This document shows, in pieces, positions 1 through 8,545 of a stretch of 64,000 nt of DNA (position 1 is its first letter; each line of letters starts with the position of its first letter). The stretch lies in contig JAJFIU010000162.1 of NCBI GenBank assembly GCA_021774695.1, positions 124,001 through 188,000 on the forward strand, read 5' to 3'. Source of the DNA: Alphaproteobacteria bacterium (GTDB lineage: Bacteria; Pseudomonadota; Alphaproteobacteria; Sphingomonadales; Kordiimonadaceae). Below the pieces are notes generated by a model. It saw only the letters and a program-made list of their open reading frames with translations. It made no database searches and was not told where the DNA came from. Both the position numbers and the translations under genes were made by a program.

Positions 1-842
1 GCGGCATACAGATCACCTGCACCCGTTGTGTCTTCCACATCGGCCGGAAACGCCGCAACCGCCACTTGCTGGTCTTTGGACAGGATAACCGAGCCACTGG
101 CGCCGCGGGTTAGAGCGGCAACGCGCACGTGGGGCGTAAGCAAGGCAACGGCTTCATCAAACGTATCCACCTGAAATAAAGCAGTAATTTCCGCCTCGTT
201 AGCGAAAAGAATATCAACTTTGTCCTTTACCAGTTCCAAAAATTCGTCGCGGAACCGATCAACACAAAAACTGTCTGACAGCGACAGTGACACTTTAGTA
301 CCGTGCTTGATCGCCATATCCATCGCTTTAACAACCGCGGCTTTCATCGGTGCGGTGTCCCACAGGTAACCTTCCACATAGAGAATATCCGCCGCCGCTA
401 CCTCAGCCTCGATAACATCGTGTTCCGATATTTCAACACAAGCGCCCAGATGGGTATTCATGGTGCGCTGGGCGTCCGGCGTCACCAGGATCATGCTGGT
501 TGCTGTGGGTTCGCCGTCGGTCGCCGCAACTGTGTTGAAGGCAACACCGGCGGCGCGAATATCATGGCGGAACACTGTTCCCAGCTGATCATCGTGCACT
601 TTACCGATATAGCCCGCACTGCCACCGAAGGAGGCGATGCCCGCTGCGGTGTTGCCAGCCGACCCGCCGGAGCGTTCAATCGCTGGTGGCATGTCAGCAT
701 ATATGCTTGCCGAAGCAGCCGAATCCACCAACATCATCGCGCCTTTGGCCCGGTCATGCTTCTCCAGAAATGCGTCATCAACCCGTGCTATAATATCAAC
801 GATGGCATTCCCCATGCACAAGACTTTTGCTTCACCAGCCAT
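1..842 (-). CDS. PfkB-family adenosine/sugar kinase (C-terminus beyond window)
   Basis: PfkB/ribokinase-fold kinase, most like the adenosine-kinase-type sugar kinases of alphaproteobacteria; it would phosphorylate a nucleoside or sugar hydroxyl in the cytoplasm using ATP. Read on the minus strand, the protein begins MAGEAKVLCMGNAIVDI, has the PfkB glycine-rich signature GGSAGN at about residues 59-64, and reaches the second signature DTTGAGD, which carries the catalytic Asp, just before the window edge. About 280 residues are visible of a usual ~330, so only the C-terminal helices are missing. The start is fixed by AAGGAACT eight bases before the ATG. It is divergent from the EI24 gene. Substrate (adenosine, ribose or fructose) is inferred only. 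Confidence 0.9.
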   Translation of the reverse strand, partial: MAGEAKVLCMGNAIVDIIARVDDAFLEKHDRAKGAMMLVDSAASASIYADMPPAIERSGGSAGNTAAGIASFGGSAGYIGKVHDDQLGTVFRHDIRAAGVAFNTVAATDGEPTATSMILVTPDAQRTMNTHLGACVEISEHDVIEAEVAAADILYVEGYLWDTAPMKAAVVKAMDMAIKHGTKVSLSLSDSFCVDRFRDEFLELVKDKVDILFANEAEITALFQVDTFDEAVALLTPHVRVAALTRGASGSVILSKDQQVAVAAFPADVEDTTGAGDLYA

Positions 843-999
843 ATCAGTTCCTTTTGATTGCAGTCGTTTGCGGCACAATAGAAAGCAATTCAGGGATTGC
901 AAGTCTCTTGAAGCTACTTATCTATGTATAAAGGAAAAGCTGGCTTAAAAAAGATCAGCTACCAGTTCGGTAATACCGGCTTACAGTGAGGACAGGCCA

Positions 1000-1740
1000 A
1001 TGATCGCGCTTTCGCTTAATCGCAGCTGGCAACAGCTTCTACACCCCAAATTTCGCGGCGTGATGCTTACCGCTGTCGGTGCGGCAGCGGCTACGCTGGT
1101 TATTTTAACCATGGCCCTCAATGCCTACTGGCCGGAAAGCTACAGTGTTGGGTGGGAATGGCTGGACGAGTTCGGCGACTGGATCGCCAGCGCCGGTTTC
1201 TGGGCGGTCGTCACTGTTGGATCATATTTTTTGTTTCCCGGCATTGTAACCATGGTGATGAGTGTGCTGGCCGACCAAATCGCCACTGCGGTTGAGGAAG
1301 AATATTATCCCAACCGGCCCGGTACCCGCAAAGTGCCCATTTCAGATGTCCTGTGGAGCGCGACCAAACTGACCATTTTGATGGTTACCATCAACCTGTT
1401 GGCGGCTGTCCCCTATTTGATTTTATTTTTTTTCACGGCAAGTACAGGCGCGCTGGCGCTGTTCATTGCCATCAACGGCTACCTGCTTGGCCGCGAATAT
1501 TATGAAATGGTCGCGATACGTCACGTGAACCAACGGGCGGTGACCACAAGCCGCATTGCCAACAGCGGCAAAATCTTTATCGCCGGGGCCTTGATCGCTG
1601 GCATGTTCCTTGTGCCGTTCTTGAATATACTTGCACCTATTATCGGAGCTGCGATGATGACCCATATTGTCCATCAGCTTGGGGTGCCTGAGATGGCGCA
1701 CCGACCACCGAGAGAGAAGCCGGAGAATACCGACCTGTGA
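1000..1740 (+). CDS. EI24/CysZ-like integral membrane protein
   Basis: A 246-residue multi-span membrane protein resembling the EI24 (etoposide-induced 2.4 homologue)/CysZ family. CysZ members move sulfate, but most alphaproteobacterial EI24 proteins have no assigned substrate. Hydrophobic stretches lie near residues 20-42, 65-95, 125-165 and 195-225. The short N-terminal cytoplasmic helix (LNRSWQQLLHPKF) is typical of the family. GAGGACAGGCCA precedes the ATG. The gene heads a run of four tightly packed plus-strand genes: the next start overlaps its stop (GTGA), which suggests co-translation with the lipoprotein. Confidence 0.75.
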   Translation: MIALSLNRSWQQLLHPKFRGVMLTAVGAAAATLVILTMALNAYWPESYSVGWEWLDEFGDWIASAGFWAVVTVGSYFLFPGIVTMVMSVLADQIATAVEEEYYPNRPGTRKVPISDVLWSATKLTILMVTINLLAAVPYLILFFFTASTGALALFIAINGYLLGREYYEMVAIRHVNQRAVTTSRIANSGKIFIAGALIAGMFLVPFLNILAPIIGAAMMTHIVHQLGVPEMAHRPPREKPENTDL

Positions 1741-2159
1741 TAAGAAGTTTACCTCTGACGCTTGGTCTTTTGGTTGCAGCATGCGCTGCGCCACCCGCAC
1801 CAGTGACCGAAGTGCCGGCCCCTGTGGTGGTTGCGGCGGCACCGGCACAAGAAACTGTTCAGCCAAAACCAGAAGTGCGGCCTGTTGTCCCCGCACCGCT
1901 GGCGGTCGATATGACCCGCATCGAAAATCAAACCCCGACAAATGTGATAGCTTATCTGGGCACACCGTCGCTGGTGCGCCGCGACGATACCGTTCAAGTG
2001 ATGATTTTCGAAACCGGCACCTGCGTAGTAGAGGTTATTTTCTTTGAGCCAGAAAACGGTGATCATTTTCGTGCGCACCGCGTTAACACCCGGTCAACCA
2101 GCGGCCAGGACGTTGACACAGAAAATTGCGTGCGGCGGCAACTTGAGCAAAATCAGTAA
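1737..2159 (+). CDS. Small putative lipoprotein
   Basis: A 140-residue protein with a lipoprotein signal peptide: MIRSLPLTLGLLVAAC, with the lipobox LVAAC placing the lipidated Cys at about residue 16. A Pro/Ala/Val-rich linker follows (residues 17-55), then a compact domain with a Cys pair (GTCVVEV and ENCVRR). The domain has the look of small outer-membrane-assembly-like alphaproteobacterial lipoproteins ('TPTNVIAYLGTPSLVRRDD'), but I cannot name a family. It starts at GTG, overlapping the upstream stop. The Cys pair could form a disulfide in the periplasm (inference). Confidence 0.75.
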   Translation: MIRSLPLTLGLLVAACAAPPAPVTEVPAPVVVAAAPAQETVQPKPEVRPVVPAPLAVDMTRIENQTPTNVIAYLGTPSLVRRDDTVQVMIFETGTCVVEVIFFEPENGDHFRAHRVNTRSTSGQDVDTENCVRRQLEQNQ

Positions 2160-2261
2160 AAACACGCAGCCGGAAACCCACTACATATAAAGACACGCTT
2201 GATCGCGCCCGTTGACACCATTAGCATCAGCCACCGGATCCATAGAAAGGCGCGTTTCACC

Positions 2262-2558
2262 ATGGCAGACAAATCGTTCACAGACAAATCGTTCACAGGC
2301 GGCACTGTTCTCAAACTCGTTATCTGGAGTTTTGTCGTTGGCTTTGCCATGTTCAAGCTTGAATGGAGCCCCGGTGACATTGTTGGCTGGATCGGCACTA
2401 CACTGGCTGAAATGTGGAGCTGGTTCACAGGTTCTGGCCTTGAATATGTACTGCTCGGGGCAACAATCGTTGTGCCCATCTTCCTGTTTTCCCGGTTCCG
2501 CGACCGCTTGCGCAACAAACAATCAAATGGGTCGTCAAATGGGCGTCAAAACGAATAA
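2262..2558 (+). CDS. Small membrane protein, DUF6460-like
   Basis: About 98 residues from the ATG at 2262 (MADKSFTDKSF). An in-frame earlier start at 2199 has no ribosome site, and its 21 extra residues look non-coding, so I reject it. One or two hydrophobic segments are seen (VLKLVIWSFVVGFAMFKLEW and YVLLGATIVVPIFLFSRF), with a basic tail (RFRDRLRNKQ). The layout matches the small alphaproteobacterial DUF6460 proteins, whose function is unknown. The N-terminus contains a 15-bp direct duplication giving DKSFT twice, and the C-terminus a 12-bp one giving SNG twice. The stop overlaps the next start (TAATG). Confidence 0.6.
   Translation: MADKSFTDKSFTGGTVLKLVIWSFVVGFAMFKLEWSPGDIVGWIGTTLAEMWSWFTGSGLEYVLLGATIVVPIFLFSRFRDRLRNKQSNGSSNGRQNE
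2266..2295. repeat. 15-bp perfect tandem duplication
   Basis: The unit CAGACAAATCGTTCA occurs twice head to tail within the start of the DUF6460-like gene, duplicating five residues. It preserves the frame. Confidence 0.9.
2523..2546. repeat. 12-bp tandem duplication
   Basis: TCAAATGGGTCG is followed by TCAAATGGGCGT at the 3' end of the DUF6460-like gene, adding a second Ser-Asn-Gly to the basic tail just before the stop codon. Confidence 0.75.
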
Positions 2559-3214
2559 TGAGCCGGTTTTTTGATCCACAATCTGGTGACGGTCAGGCAC
2601 CAGCTGATAAAAAACTGTATGCTCCGGCATGTGAGCGCAACAGCGATGTTCTCTTGGATGTTTTCAAAACGCATATCCCCAAAAATGGCGCCTTAGTTGA
2701 AGTGGCCAGCGGCACCGGCCAGCATGCAGCGCACATGGCCTCTCATCTGGCGCCGCTTTTTTGGCAGCCAAGCGATATTGACCCGGAAAAGATTAAAAGC
2801 ATCGATGCCTGGACTGCGGAATCAGGCGCGGAAAATATCCTGCCCGCGGCCCATCTAGACCTGCTTAAAAACAGTTTTTACGATTTTATTTTGCCTGCGC
2901 CGCTGGTCGCGATAGCGGCGATCAATCTTATCCATATTGCCCCCTGGCAGGTTGCTGAAGCACTGGTAAAGGGCTCAGCTAAGGCGTTAGAAACGGACGG
3001 TGTTTTGTTTTTATACGGACCCTACAGGCGCGGCGGACAACACACGTCGCCGTCCAACGAAAATTTTGACCTGTCGCTCAAATCCCGAGACAGCGAATGG
3101 GGGGTGCGCGACCTTGAAGCAGTGGCTAAAATGGCAGTTGAGGCGGGTTTTTGCTCGCCGACGGTCATTGAAATGCCCGCCAACAATCTGTCAGTTGTTT
3201 TTAAAAGAACCTAG
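2558..3214 (+). CDS. DUF938 class I SAM-dependent methyltransferase
   Basis: A 218-residue protein of the DUF938 family, predicted to be a Rossmann-fold S-adenosylmethionine methyltransferase. Seen: the N-terminal CERNSDVLLDVF block; the SAM-binding motif LVEVASGTGQHAAHMA (about residues 45-60); WQPSDIDP (about 70-77); and INLIHIAPW near residue 128, which is diagnostic for this family. Length is standard. No substrate is established for the family. The start overlaps the stop of the upstream gene (TAATG), so expression is probably coupled to the EI24/lipoprotein/DUF6460 run. Confidence 0.85.
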   Translation: MSRFFDPQSGDGQAPADKKLYAPACERNSDVLLDVFKTHIPKNGALVEVASGTGQHAAHMASHLAPLFWQPSDIDPEKIKSIDAWTAESGAENILPAAHLDLLKNSFYDFILPAPLVAIAAINLIHIAPWQVAEALVKGSAKALETDGVLFLYGPYRRGGQHTSPSNENFDLSLKSRDSEWGVRDLEAVAKMAVEAGFCSPTVIEMPANNLSVVFKRT

Positions 3215-3235
3215 TTTTTCAAGTGACGCCGATGC

Positions 3236-4129
3236 TTATTGAACCGCGGCAATCTCTGCACCGCTGTCGTTGGCTTCGCCTTTCAAGTCGTATTTTTTTG
3301 AATAGCGCTTGGCAATCTTTTCTACCGGCAACAGGATAAACACATCCGTGGTGCCAAACTGCTCGTCCACCACCGCGCCGTCGCCGATAAAACACCCGAT
3401 CCGCAGATAACCCTTTATCAAGGGCGGCAAAGCGCGGCGCGCCATACGAACGTCCAGCTCTTCTGAAGGCACACGGTTCATATCAACAAATTGGTCGCTA
3501 AGGGCCCGCACTTTAAAGTCATCAGGCACCAGATGATTATGATAGAGATAGGACATAGACTGGGTAAATTCAGCCGGGTCTGTGCCCTCAAAACTGGCGC
3601 AGCCGAACATATAGGCAATGTTATGTTCCTTGAGATATTCGGCGATACCCTTCCACAGCAAGTTGATGGTGGAGTTGGCGCGGTAATCCTTGTGCACACA
3701 TGAGCGACCCAGCTCCAGTAGTTGCTTGTCCTCGCCGATTTGGGCGCGGAAACTATCGGTCATCAAAGGTGATAGATCATATTCGCCGGACGAATAGAAG
3801 CCTTTATGTCTTTGTGCCACTTCCTGGCGCAAGAGCCGGTATGTGCCAACAATGCGTTTGCCCTTTGGCCGGTCATGGTCCAGCACAAGTAAATGGTCAC
3901 AGAAAATATCGTAAGGGTCGATATCACGGCGGGTGAGACGCATGCGCCAATCAGGCCGGGCGTGCATTTCCTCGTAAAAAATCGTGTAACGCAGCTTTTG
4001 CGCGGCCTTAATTTCCTTCAGCGAGCGCGCGAGGCGGACCTCAATACTGCCCTGCCTAACATAGGACTGGGCACCTGCCATTGCTTGTGCAGCCGCGATG
4101 TCGGGCCGTATGGGAGCATATTTCTTCAT
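3236..4129 (-). CDS. olsB: L-ornithine N-alpha-acyltransferase-type GNAT protein (OlsB-like)
   Basis: A cytoplasmic GNAT-fold acyltransferase of the OlsB type. OlsB transfers a 3-hydroxyacyl chain from acyl-ACP to ornithine to make lyso-ornithine lipid, a phosphorus-free membrane lipid. Seen: the N-terminal VRLARSLKEIKAAQKLRY block, DHLLVLD, VGTYRLLRQ, an LLELGRSCVHKDYR segment and the terminal VDEQFGTTDVFILLPVE region, all characteristic of this acyltransferase group. The start is ATG 4129, with GAGAGGA six bases upstream; the TTG at 4135 is too close to that site. OlsA, the second enzyme, is not in the window, so the substrate assignment rests on family resemblance. Confidence 0.8.
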   Translation of the reverse strand: MKKYAPIRPDIAAAQAMAGAQSYVRQGSIEVRLARSLKEIKAAQKLRYTIFYEEMHARPDWRMRLTRRDIDPYDIFCDHLLVLDHDRPKGKRIVGTYRLLRQEVAQRHKGFYSSGEYDLSPLMTDSFRAQIGEDKQLLELGRSCVHKDYRANSTINLLWKGIAEYLKEHNIAYMFGCASFEGTDPAEFTQSMSYLYHNHLVPDDFKVRALSDQFVDMNRVPSEELDVRMARRALPPLIKGYLRIGCFIGDGAVVDEQFGTTDVFILLPVEKIAKRYSKKYDLKGEANDSGAEIAAVQ

Positions 4130-4238
4130 ACCCAATCCTCTCAGAAGCGCTCTACGCCAGTTTTATTACGCCAGAGTTTTATTACACCAAAATGACCGGT
4201 TTGTGACATCACAATTACTTGGCTGCAGCGTTACATCG

Positions 4239-4274
4239 CCAGTGAGATACCCGGTGAGATGTCCAGTGAGATGC
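4239..4274. repeat. Three 12-bp tandem repeats
   Basis: CCAGTGAGATAC, CCGGTGAGATGT and CCAGTGAGATGC lie head to tail just downstream of the AmpG-like gene (its stop is at 4278). They sit in the gap between that gene and olsB; no protein is encoded. Confidence 0.85.
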
Positions 4275-4277
4275 CTT

Positions 4278-5588
4278 TTAATCTGCCACGGGTCCAGCCA
4301 CATCCCTGCGCCACAATATCCAAAGCACAAACAATCCCGGAAGTGCCAGCAGCGTCGCATAAACGAAAAACTCAAACCAACCAATTGCTTCGGCAACATA
4401 ACCGCTGGGCGCGCCGAGTAGCGTGCGTGCCTGATTGCCAAGCGATGACAAAAGCGCGAACTGCGTGGCGGTAAAATTGGCATTACACAGCCCCGCCATA
4501 TAAGCGATAATCACCGTGGTGCCCAAACCTGTGGCAAAGTTTTCCATGCCAATTGTAGCGGCCAGCCGCCAGGCTTCCGCTTCCCCGATCCACAACCATG
4601 CGAAACCCAAATTGGTAAGCATCATCAATAGGCCTGAAATAAACAGAGCCTTATACGTGCCTATCTGCTTGTAAAGCATTGCCCCCAAACCAACACCCAA
4701 CATGAGAGCAACGAAACCAACTGTTTTGTTCGCCCATGCCACATCTGTGAGCGTAAATTCCATTTCCTTGATCAGGGGCGCTGTCATGATGGAGGCAACT
4801 GCATCCCCGGCTTTAAACAGGAAGATAAACAAGAGAACCAGATACCAATTTTCACGCCGAGTAAACTCTTTAAAGGGCAGATAAACCGCTTCCCGCAACC
4901 TGTTAGCTATGGGCGACAAATGGGCAACGTCTGCTTCGTGGCGCAAAAATTCGTCGTCGCCGTCACCGCGATTAGGCTCACCCAACCAAAAAACCGCCAG
5001 CGTACCGGGCAAGAACAATAGCGGCAGCAGGCTAATTGCAATCGTCCAGCCATAGGCATCTGCCACAAGCAAAACAGCTACGCCAGCCGCGTAATTGGCG
5101 GTGCGGTAGCCATATACATAAGACGCCGCACTGTGGCCTTGGTCTTCATCGTCCAGAATTTCAATTCTGTAAGCGTCGATTACTATGTCCTGACTAGCCG
5201 ACAAAAAAGCGATCCCAGCCGCCAGAACTGCCACATGAAAAAGCTGCGTTGCCGGGTCAAACTGGGCGATGATCAATATCAATATTGCCATCAGTGCCTG
5301 AATAAGAACGAGCCAGCCCCGACGCTGCCCCAACAAACGAGTGATCGGGCCGAGGGGTAGGCGGTCGATAGCGGGCGACCAGATAAATTTCCACGTATAA
5401 AAAGTGGTGATCAGGGCAAACAGTCCCACATCACTTTTGCTGACGTCGTTGTAGGAAAGCCAGAAACCCATCAACGAAATAATAAAGGTCAGCGGGAACC
5501 CGCTGGCCATGCCGAGGCAGAAGGTACCAACAATACGTTTGTCACCGTAGGGTTTAAGCCCCTTCAGTGTATCGCTGAAAACTGACAT
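4278..5588 (-). CDS. AmpG-family MFS permease
   Basis: A 436-residue, roughly 12-span major-facilitator permease of the PAT/AmpG group. AmpG imports anhydromuropeptides from the periplasm for cell-wall recycling. Seen: KRIVGTFCLGMASGFPLTFI at the start of span 1, YTWKFIWSPAIDR after span 2, and ASQDIVIDAYRIE near residue 130; these three segments mark AmpG-like carriers. The start is ATG 5588. The frame stays open for 53 more codons upstream, but these would overlap the hotdog gene and are rejected. Only 4 bases separate it from the upstream hotdog gene, so the two are co-transcribed. Confidence 0.85.
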   Translation of the reverse strand: MSVFSDTLKGLKPYGDKRIVGTFCLGMASGFPLTFIISLMGFWLSYNDVSKSDVGLFALITTFYTWKFIWSPAIDRLPLGPITRLLGQRRGWLVLIQALMAILILIIAQFDPATQLFHVAVLAAGIAFLSASQDIVIDAYRIEILDDEDQGHSAASYVYGYRTANYAAGVAVLLVADAYGWTIAISLLPLLFLPGTLAVFWLGEPNRGDGDDEFLRHEADVAHLSPIANRLREAVYLPFKEFTRRENWYLVLLFIFLFKAGDAVASIMTAPLIKEMEFTLTDVAWANKTVGFVALMLGVGLGAMLYKQIGTYKALFISGLLMMLTNLGFAWLWIGEAEAWRLAATIGMENFATGLGTTVIIAYMAGLCNANFTATQFALLSSLGNQARTLLGAPSGYVAEAIGWFEFFVYATLLALPGLFVLWILWRRDVAGPVAD

Positions 5589-5592
5589 TGGC

Positions 5593-6330
5593 TTATGCCC
5601 CCAACTTGGCAGGGTCGACGGTAATCCAAAGCCCTTCAGCCTTGGCAACCAGATCACCGCCAGCGTCGATAACCGCTGTACCACAGCGACGTTTCCGGCT
5701 CTTGGGCGCGGCAGGGTCATCCAGCGACCAGCCGTAAACCATGGCATCGTCGCCCAATTTGAGCGGTTTGAAAATCTCGGCGGTCAGTCTGCCCAATAAA
5801 GCGGCCTCACCGTATGCGCAGGCAAAGTAGCCCGGACAATCAAGCGCCGACCAGATGTAGGCTGGGTCAATCTCGCCGTTTTCATCTGCAAAATTTTGGT
5901 GCAACTGCCACGGCGTGCCCATTAAGCCCTGTGCGCCCTCGATAACCTCCGCCTGCAAACACAGCCCGTCACCGGCATGGCGCTTGCCGCCGCAAACAAA
6001 ACATTGGTCAAAAGGCCTGAAGGCATCCTTGCCTATTTTCGGCGCGCCGATAAAGGTGGGGGCTTGCGGGAAAGCAGGCAGGTCCAGTTTTAATTCTGCC
6101 ACCTTGGCGGAGCCAATCTTGGTATCGCCGTCGCTCAGCAGGGCATTTTCCGCGCTAGCCTCCAGCTGCATGCCATGCGCGAGCGGCGGCGGCGCGTGAA
6201 GCGACGCCTCAACCGCACCCTTATAACCCGCACCGTGCAATCCGGCCGCAAGCATTCCGCTGGCATAGCCGCCATTAGCCGACTGCGGCGGGCCGTTAAA
6301 CTGACGATCAATTATAACAGATTGGTGCAT
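5593..6330 (-). CDS. Hotdog-fold thioesterase-like protein
   Basis: A 245-residue cytoplasmic protein whose halves each resemble a hotdog domain (GPPQSANGGYASGMLAAGL near residue 15 and HQNFADENGEIDPAYIWSALD near 145). A DQCFVCGGKR segment sits between them. Acyl-CoA thioesterase-type function is an inference from fold-like motifs; no catalytic residue can be assigned with confidence. The start is ATG 6330, preceded by GAGGAAAACCAGT; an earlier in-frame start at 6363 lacks a ribosome site. It is the first gene of the pair with the AmpG-like permease. Confidence 0.6.
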   Translation of the reverse strand: MHQSVIIDRQFNGPPQSANGGYASGMLAAGLHGAGYKGAVEASLHAPPPLAHGMQLEASAENALLSDGDTKIGSAKVAELKLDLPAFPQAPTFIGAPKIGKDAFRPFDQCFVCGGKRHAGDGLCLQAEVIEGAQGLMGTPWQLHQNFADENGEIDPAYIWSALDCPGYFACAYGEAALLGRLTAEIFKPLKLGDDAMVYGWSLDDPAAPKSRKRRCGTAVIDAGGDLVAKAEGLWITVDPAKLGA

Positions 6331-6412
6331 ACTGGTTTTCCTCGGCTGATATCTTTCTGGCATTTTTATAATCGGCTTTTATGGCGCTAATCTAAAAGGC
6401 GCACGGCGAACA

Positions 6413-7813
6413 ATGCAAGTAATGCCTTCCCTTGCAGCCGATAATATGATCAAAGGGCGCATGAAACAGACACCTACTCAGCCTGCCGCAAATCACCATG
6501 CAAAAGGCGCTGGCGCTAAAACTTCCAGAACCGTTGCTGTGCGCACGCTTATGGCGGTGACGCTTAAAAGCCGCCCTTTTGATGTGGCGCTCGATGAAAT
6601 GACCCGGGAAGCAAAGCTTGACCCGCGGGACCGCGCCTTCGCCTTTAACCTTGTGATGCTGAGCCTGCGCCAACTTGGTGCGCTCAGGTATGTCATAAAC
6701 GAGCTGCTGGATCGCGGCCTTCCCAGAAACGCCACCTGGACTGAGGCGGCGCTGGTTACTGGACTTGCTCAAATATTGTTTATGCGCACCGCTGACCATG
6801 CCGCGGTTAATGAAACCGTCGATATGATCAAGGCACTGGACGGCAAGGAAAAAGGCTTTGCCGGGTTGGTAAACGCCGTATTGCGCCGGGCCATTCGCAA
6901 CCGCGATGAAATCCTCAAGGATCTGAACGGCGCACCCGAGCGCAACCTGCCAAAATGGCTGCGGGAAAGCTGGACGTCCTCATACGGCAAGCCGACAATG
7001 CAGGCTATTGCCGCCACGCTGGCGACCAACCCGCCGCTGGACATCAGCCTGAAACCCGGGGAAGACGCAGACGCCTGGGCCAAAACACTAGACGGCACCC
7101 TGCTGCCTACCGGCAGCATTCGCCGCACCGCAACCGATGTTATGGCACTCGAGGGCTACGGCGAAGGTGCGTGGTGGATTCAGGATATGGCGGCAGCAAT
7201 CCCTGCCACATTACTGGGCGACATCTCCGGCAAACTGGTGCTGGACCTGTGCGCCGCGCCAGGCGGTAAAACCATGCAGCTTGCAGCTGCCGGTGCCAGC
7301 GTAATTGCTGTTGACCGGTCAAAAAACCGCATGGGCCGCCTGAAAGCTAACCTGAAGCGCACCGGGCTATCTGCCGAAGTTGTGGTCGATAATGCAGCAG
7401 CCTATACACCCGCCGCGCCTGCTGATCATATTCTGGTGGACGCCCCCTGCAGCGCCACCGGAACCCTGCGCCGCAACCCTGATGTGCTGTGGACCAAGAC
7501 CGCCGACGATGTTGCCAAACTGGCAAACCTGCAGGCCGCGATACTCGCACATGCTTTTGACCTGTTGCCGGTTGGCGGTACGCTAGTTTACTGCGTTTGC
7601 TCGCTGGAAAAAAGCGAAGGGCCAGACCAGATTACCCGCTTCCTAAGCGCTACAAAAGAGGCCAAGCGCGTGCCTGTCACCGCAGAAGATGTGGGCGGCA
7701 TGGACGAATTAATCACTCTGGCTGGTGATCTTTTATGCCTGCCCTCGCACCATCCGGATGCCGGAGGCATGGACGGCTTTTATGTGGCCAGAATTACCAA
7801 GGCAAAAATATAA
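6413..7813 (+). CDS. rsmB: 16S rRNA (cytosine-C5) methyltransferase, RsmB family
   Basis: An RsmB-type enzyme that uses SAM to make m5C in small-subunit rRNA (C967 in E. coli). Seen: an N-terminal NusB-like RNA-binding domain (about residues 40-160, including AVNETVDMIKAL and KGFAGLVNAVLRR); the SAM motif DLCAAPGGKT near residue 280; motif IV DAPCSATGTLRRNPD near 343; and motif VI VYCVCSLEKSEG near 393 with the catalytic Cys. The start is uncertain: ATGs at 6413, 6446 and 6461 are all in frame, and the extra N-terminal residues are unconserved. Rpe follows 66 bases later on the same strand. Confidence 0.9.
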   Translation: MQVMPSLAADNMIKGRMKQTPTQPAANHHAKGAGAKTSRTVAVRTLMAVTLKSRPFDVALDEMTREAKLDPRDRAFAFNLVMLSLRQLGALRYVINELLDRGLPRNATWTEAALVTGLAQILFMRTADHAAVNETVDMIKALDGKEKGFAGLVNAVLRRAIRNRDEILKDLNGAPERNLPKWLRESWTSSYGKPTMQAIAATLATNPPLDISLKPGEDADAWAKTLDGTLLPTGSIRRTATDVMALEGYGEGAWWIQDMAAAIPATLLGDISGKLVLDLCAAPGGKTMQLAAAGASVIAVDRSKNRMGRLKANLKRTGLSAEVVVDNAAAYTPAAPADHILVDAPCSATGTLRRNPDVLWTKTADDVAKLANLQAAILAHAFDLLPVGGTLVYCVCSLEKSEGPDQITRFLSATKEAKRVPVTAEDVGGMDELITLAGDLLCLPSHHPDAGGMDGFYVARITKAKI

Positions 7814-7879
7814 CTAATTTTGCTGTGCTTACAGCAGCTGCGGCTTGCCCGAACCCGCGCAACCTGATAAGCAAACGGC

Positions 7880-8539
7880 ATGCAAAAACCGATCAGAATT
7901 GCCCCAAGTATTCTTTCCGCTGATTTCGCGAAATTAGGCGAAGAAGTGCGCGCCGTTGACGCGGCAGGCGCCGATTATATCCATATTGACGTGATGGATG
8001 GGCATTTTGTCCCCAACATTACCATCGGCCCGGATGTGGTAGCAAGCCTGCGCCCTCACAGTAAAAAAATATTCGATGTGCATCTGATGATCCAACCGGT
8101 GGACCCCTATATCGAGGCTTTTGCCGAAGCGGGTGCTGATATCATCACCGCACACATAGAAGCTGGTGCACACACGCACCGCACCCTGCAGGCGATTAGG
8201 GCACTGGACGTAAAAGCAGGTGTATCGCTTAATCCGGCAACGCCCGCTGGCAGCATCGATTACCTATACGAAGAACTGGACCTGGTTTTGGTCATGTCGG
8301 TAAACCCCGGGTTTGGCGGTCAGTCCTTCATTGAAAGTCAATTGAGGAAAATCGAATCGATTCGAAAACGAATCGACTCGCTTGGCCTTGATATTGATCT
8401 GGAAGTTGACGGCGGCGTTAATATGAACACTGTGCAGCGAGTTATCGATGCAGGCGCTGATGTGCTGGTCGCGGGCAGTGCCACCTTCAAGGGTGGGCCG
8501 GGTGCTTACGCTGAAAACATCAAAAACCTGCGGGGATAG
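7880..8539 (+). CDS. rpe: Ribulose-phosphate 3-epimerase
   Basis: Interconverts ribulose-5-phosphate and xylulose-5-phosphate in the pentose phosphate pathway. At 219 residues it is full length for this TIM-barrel family. Seen: the N-terminal [30 protein letters not shown] with metal-binding His/Asp; [11 protein letters not shown]; and EVDGGV with the second catalytic Asp. It lies between rsmB and the heparinase-like gene, which starts 6 bases after its stop, so the three probably share a transcript. Confidence 0.97.
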   Translation: MQKPIRIAPSILSADFAKLGEEVRAVDAAGADYIHIDVMDGHFVPNITIGPDVVASLRPHSKKIFDVHLMIQPVDPYIEAFAEAGADIITAHIEAGAHTHRTLQAIRALDVKAGVSLNPATPAGSIDYLYEELDLVLVMSVNPGFGGQSFIESQLRKIESIRKRIDSLGLDIDLEVDGGVNMNTVQRVIDAGADVLVAGSATFKGGPGAYAENIKNLRG

Positions 8540-8545
8540 AAACCC

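Noticed and set aside
303-857. Long open frame on the plus strand near the left edge
   Set aside because: It lies opposite the PfkB-family kinase gene, whose motifs (GGSAGN, DTTGAGD) and ribosome site are clear on the minus strand; the plus-strand translation is compositionally odd.
5589-5747. N-terminal 53-codon extension of the AmpG-like permease
   Set aside because: It overlaps the hotdog gene on the same strand, is not membrane-like, and the internal ATG at 5588 directly precedes the conserved first span.
8349-8385. Near-repeat in rpe (AATCGAATCGATTCG-like sequence)
   Set aside because: The encoded [11 protein letters not shown]-type segment is normal for Rpe, so I do not count it among the tandem duplications.
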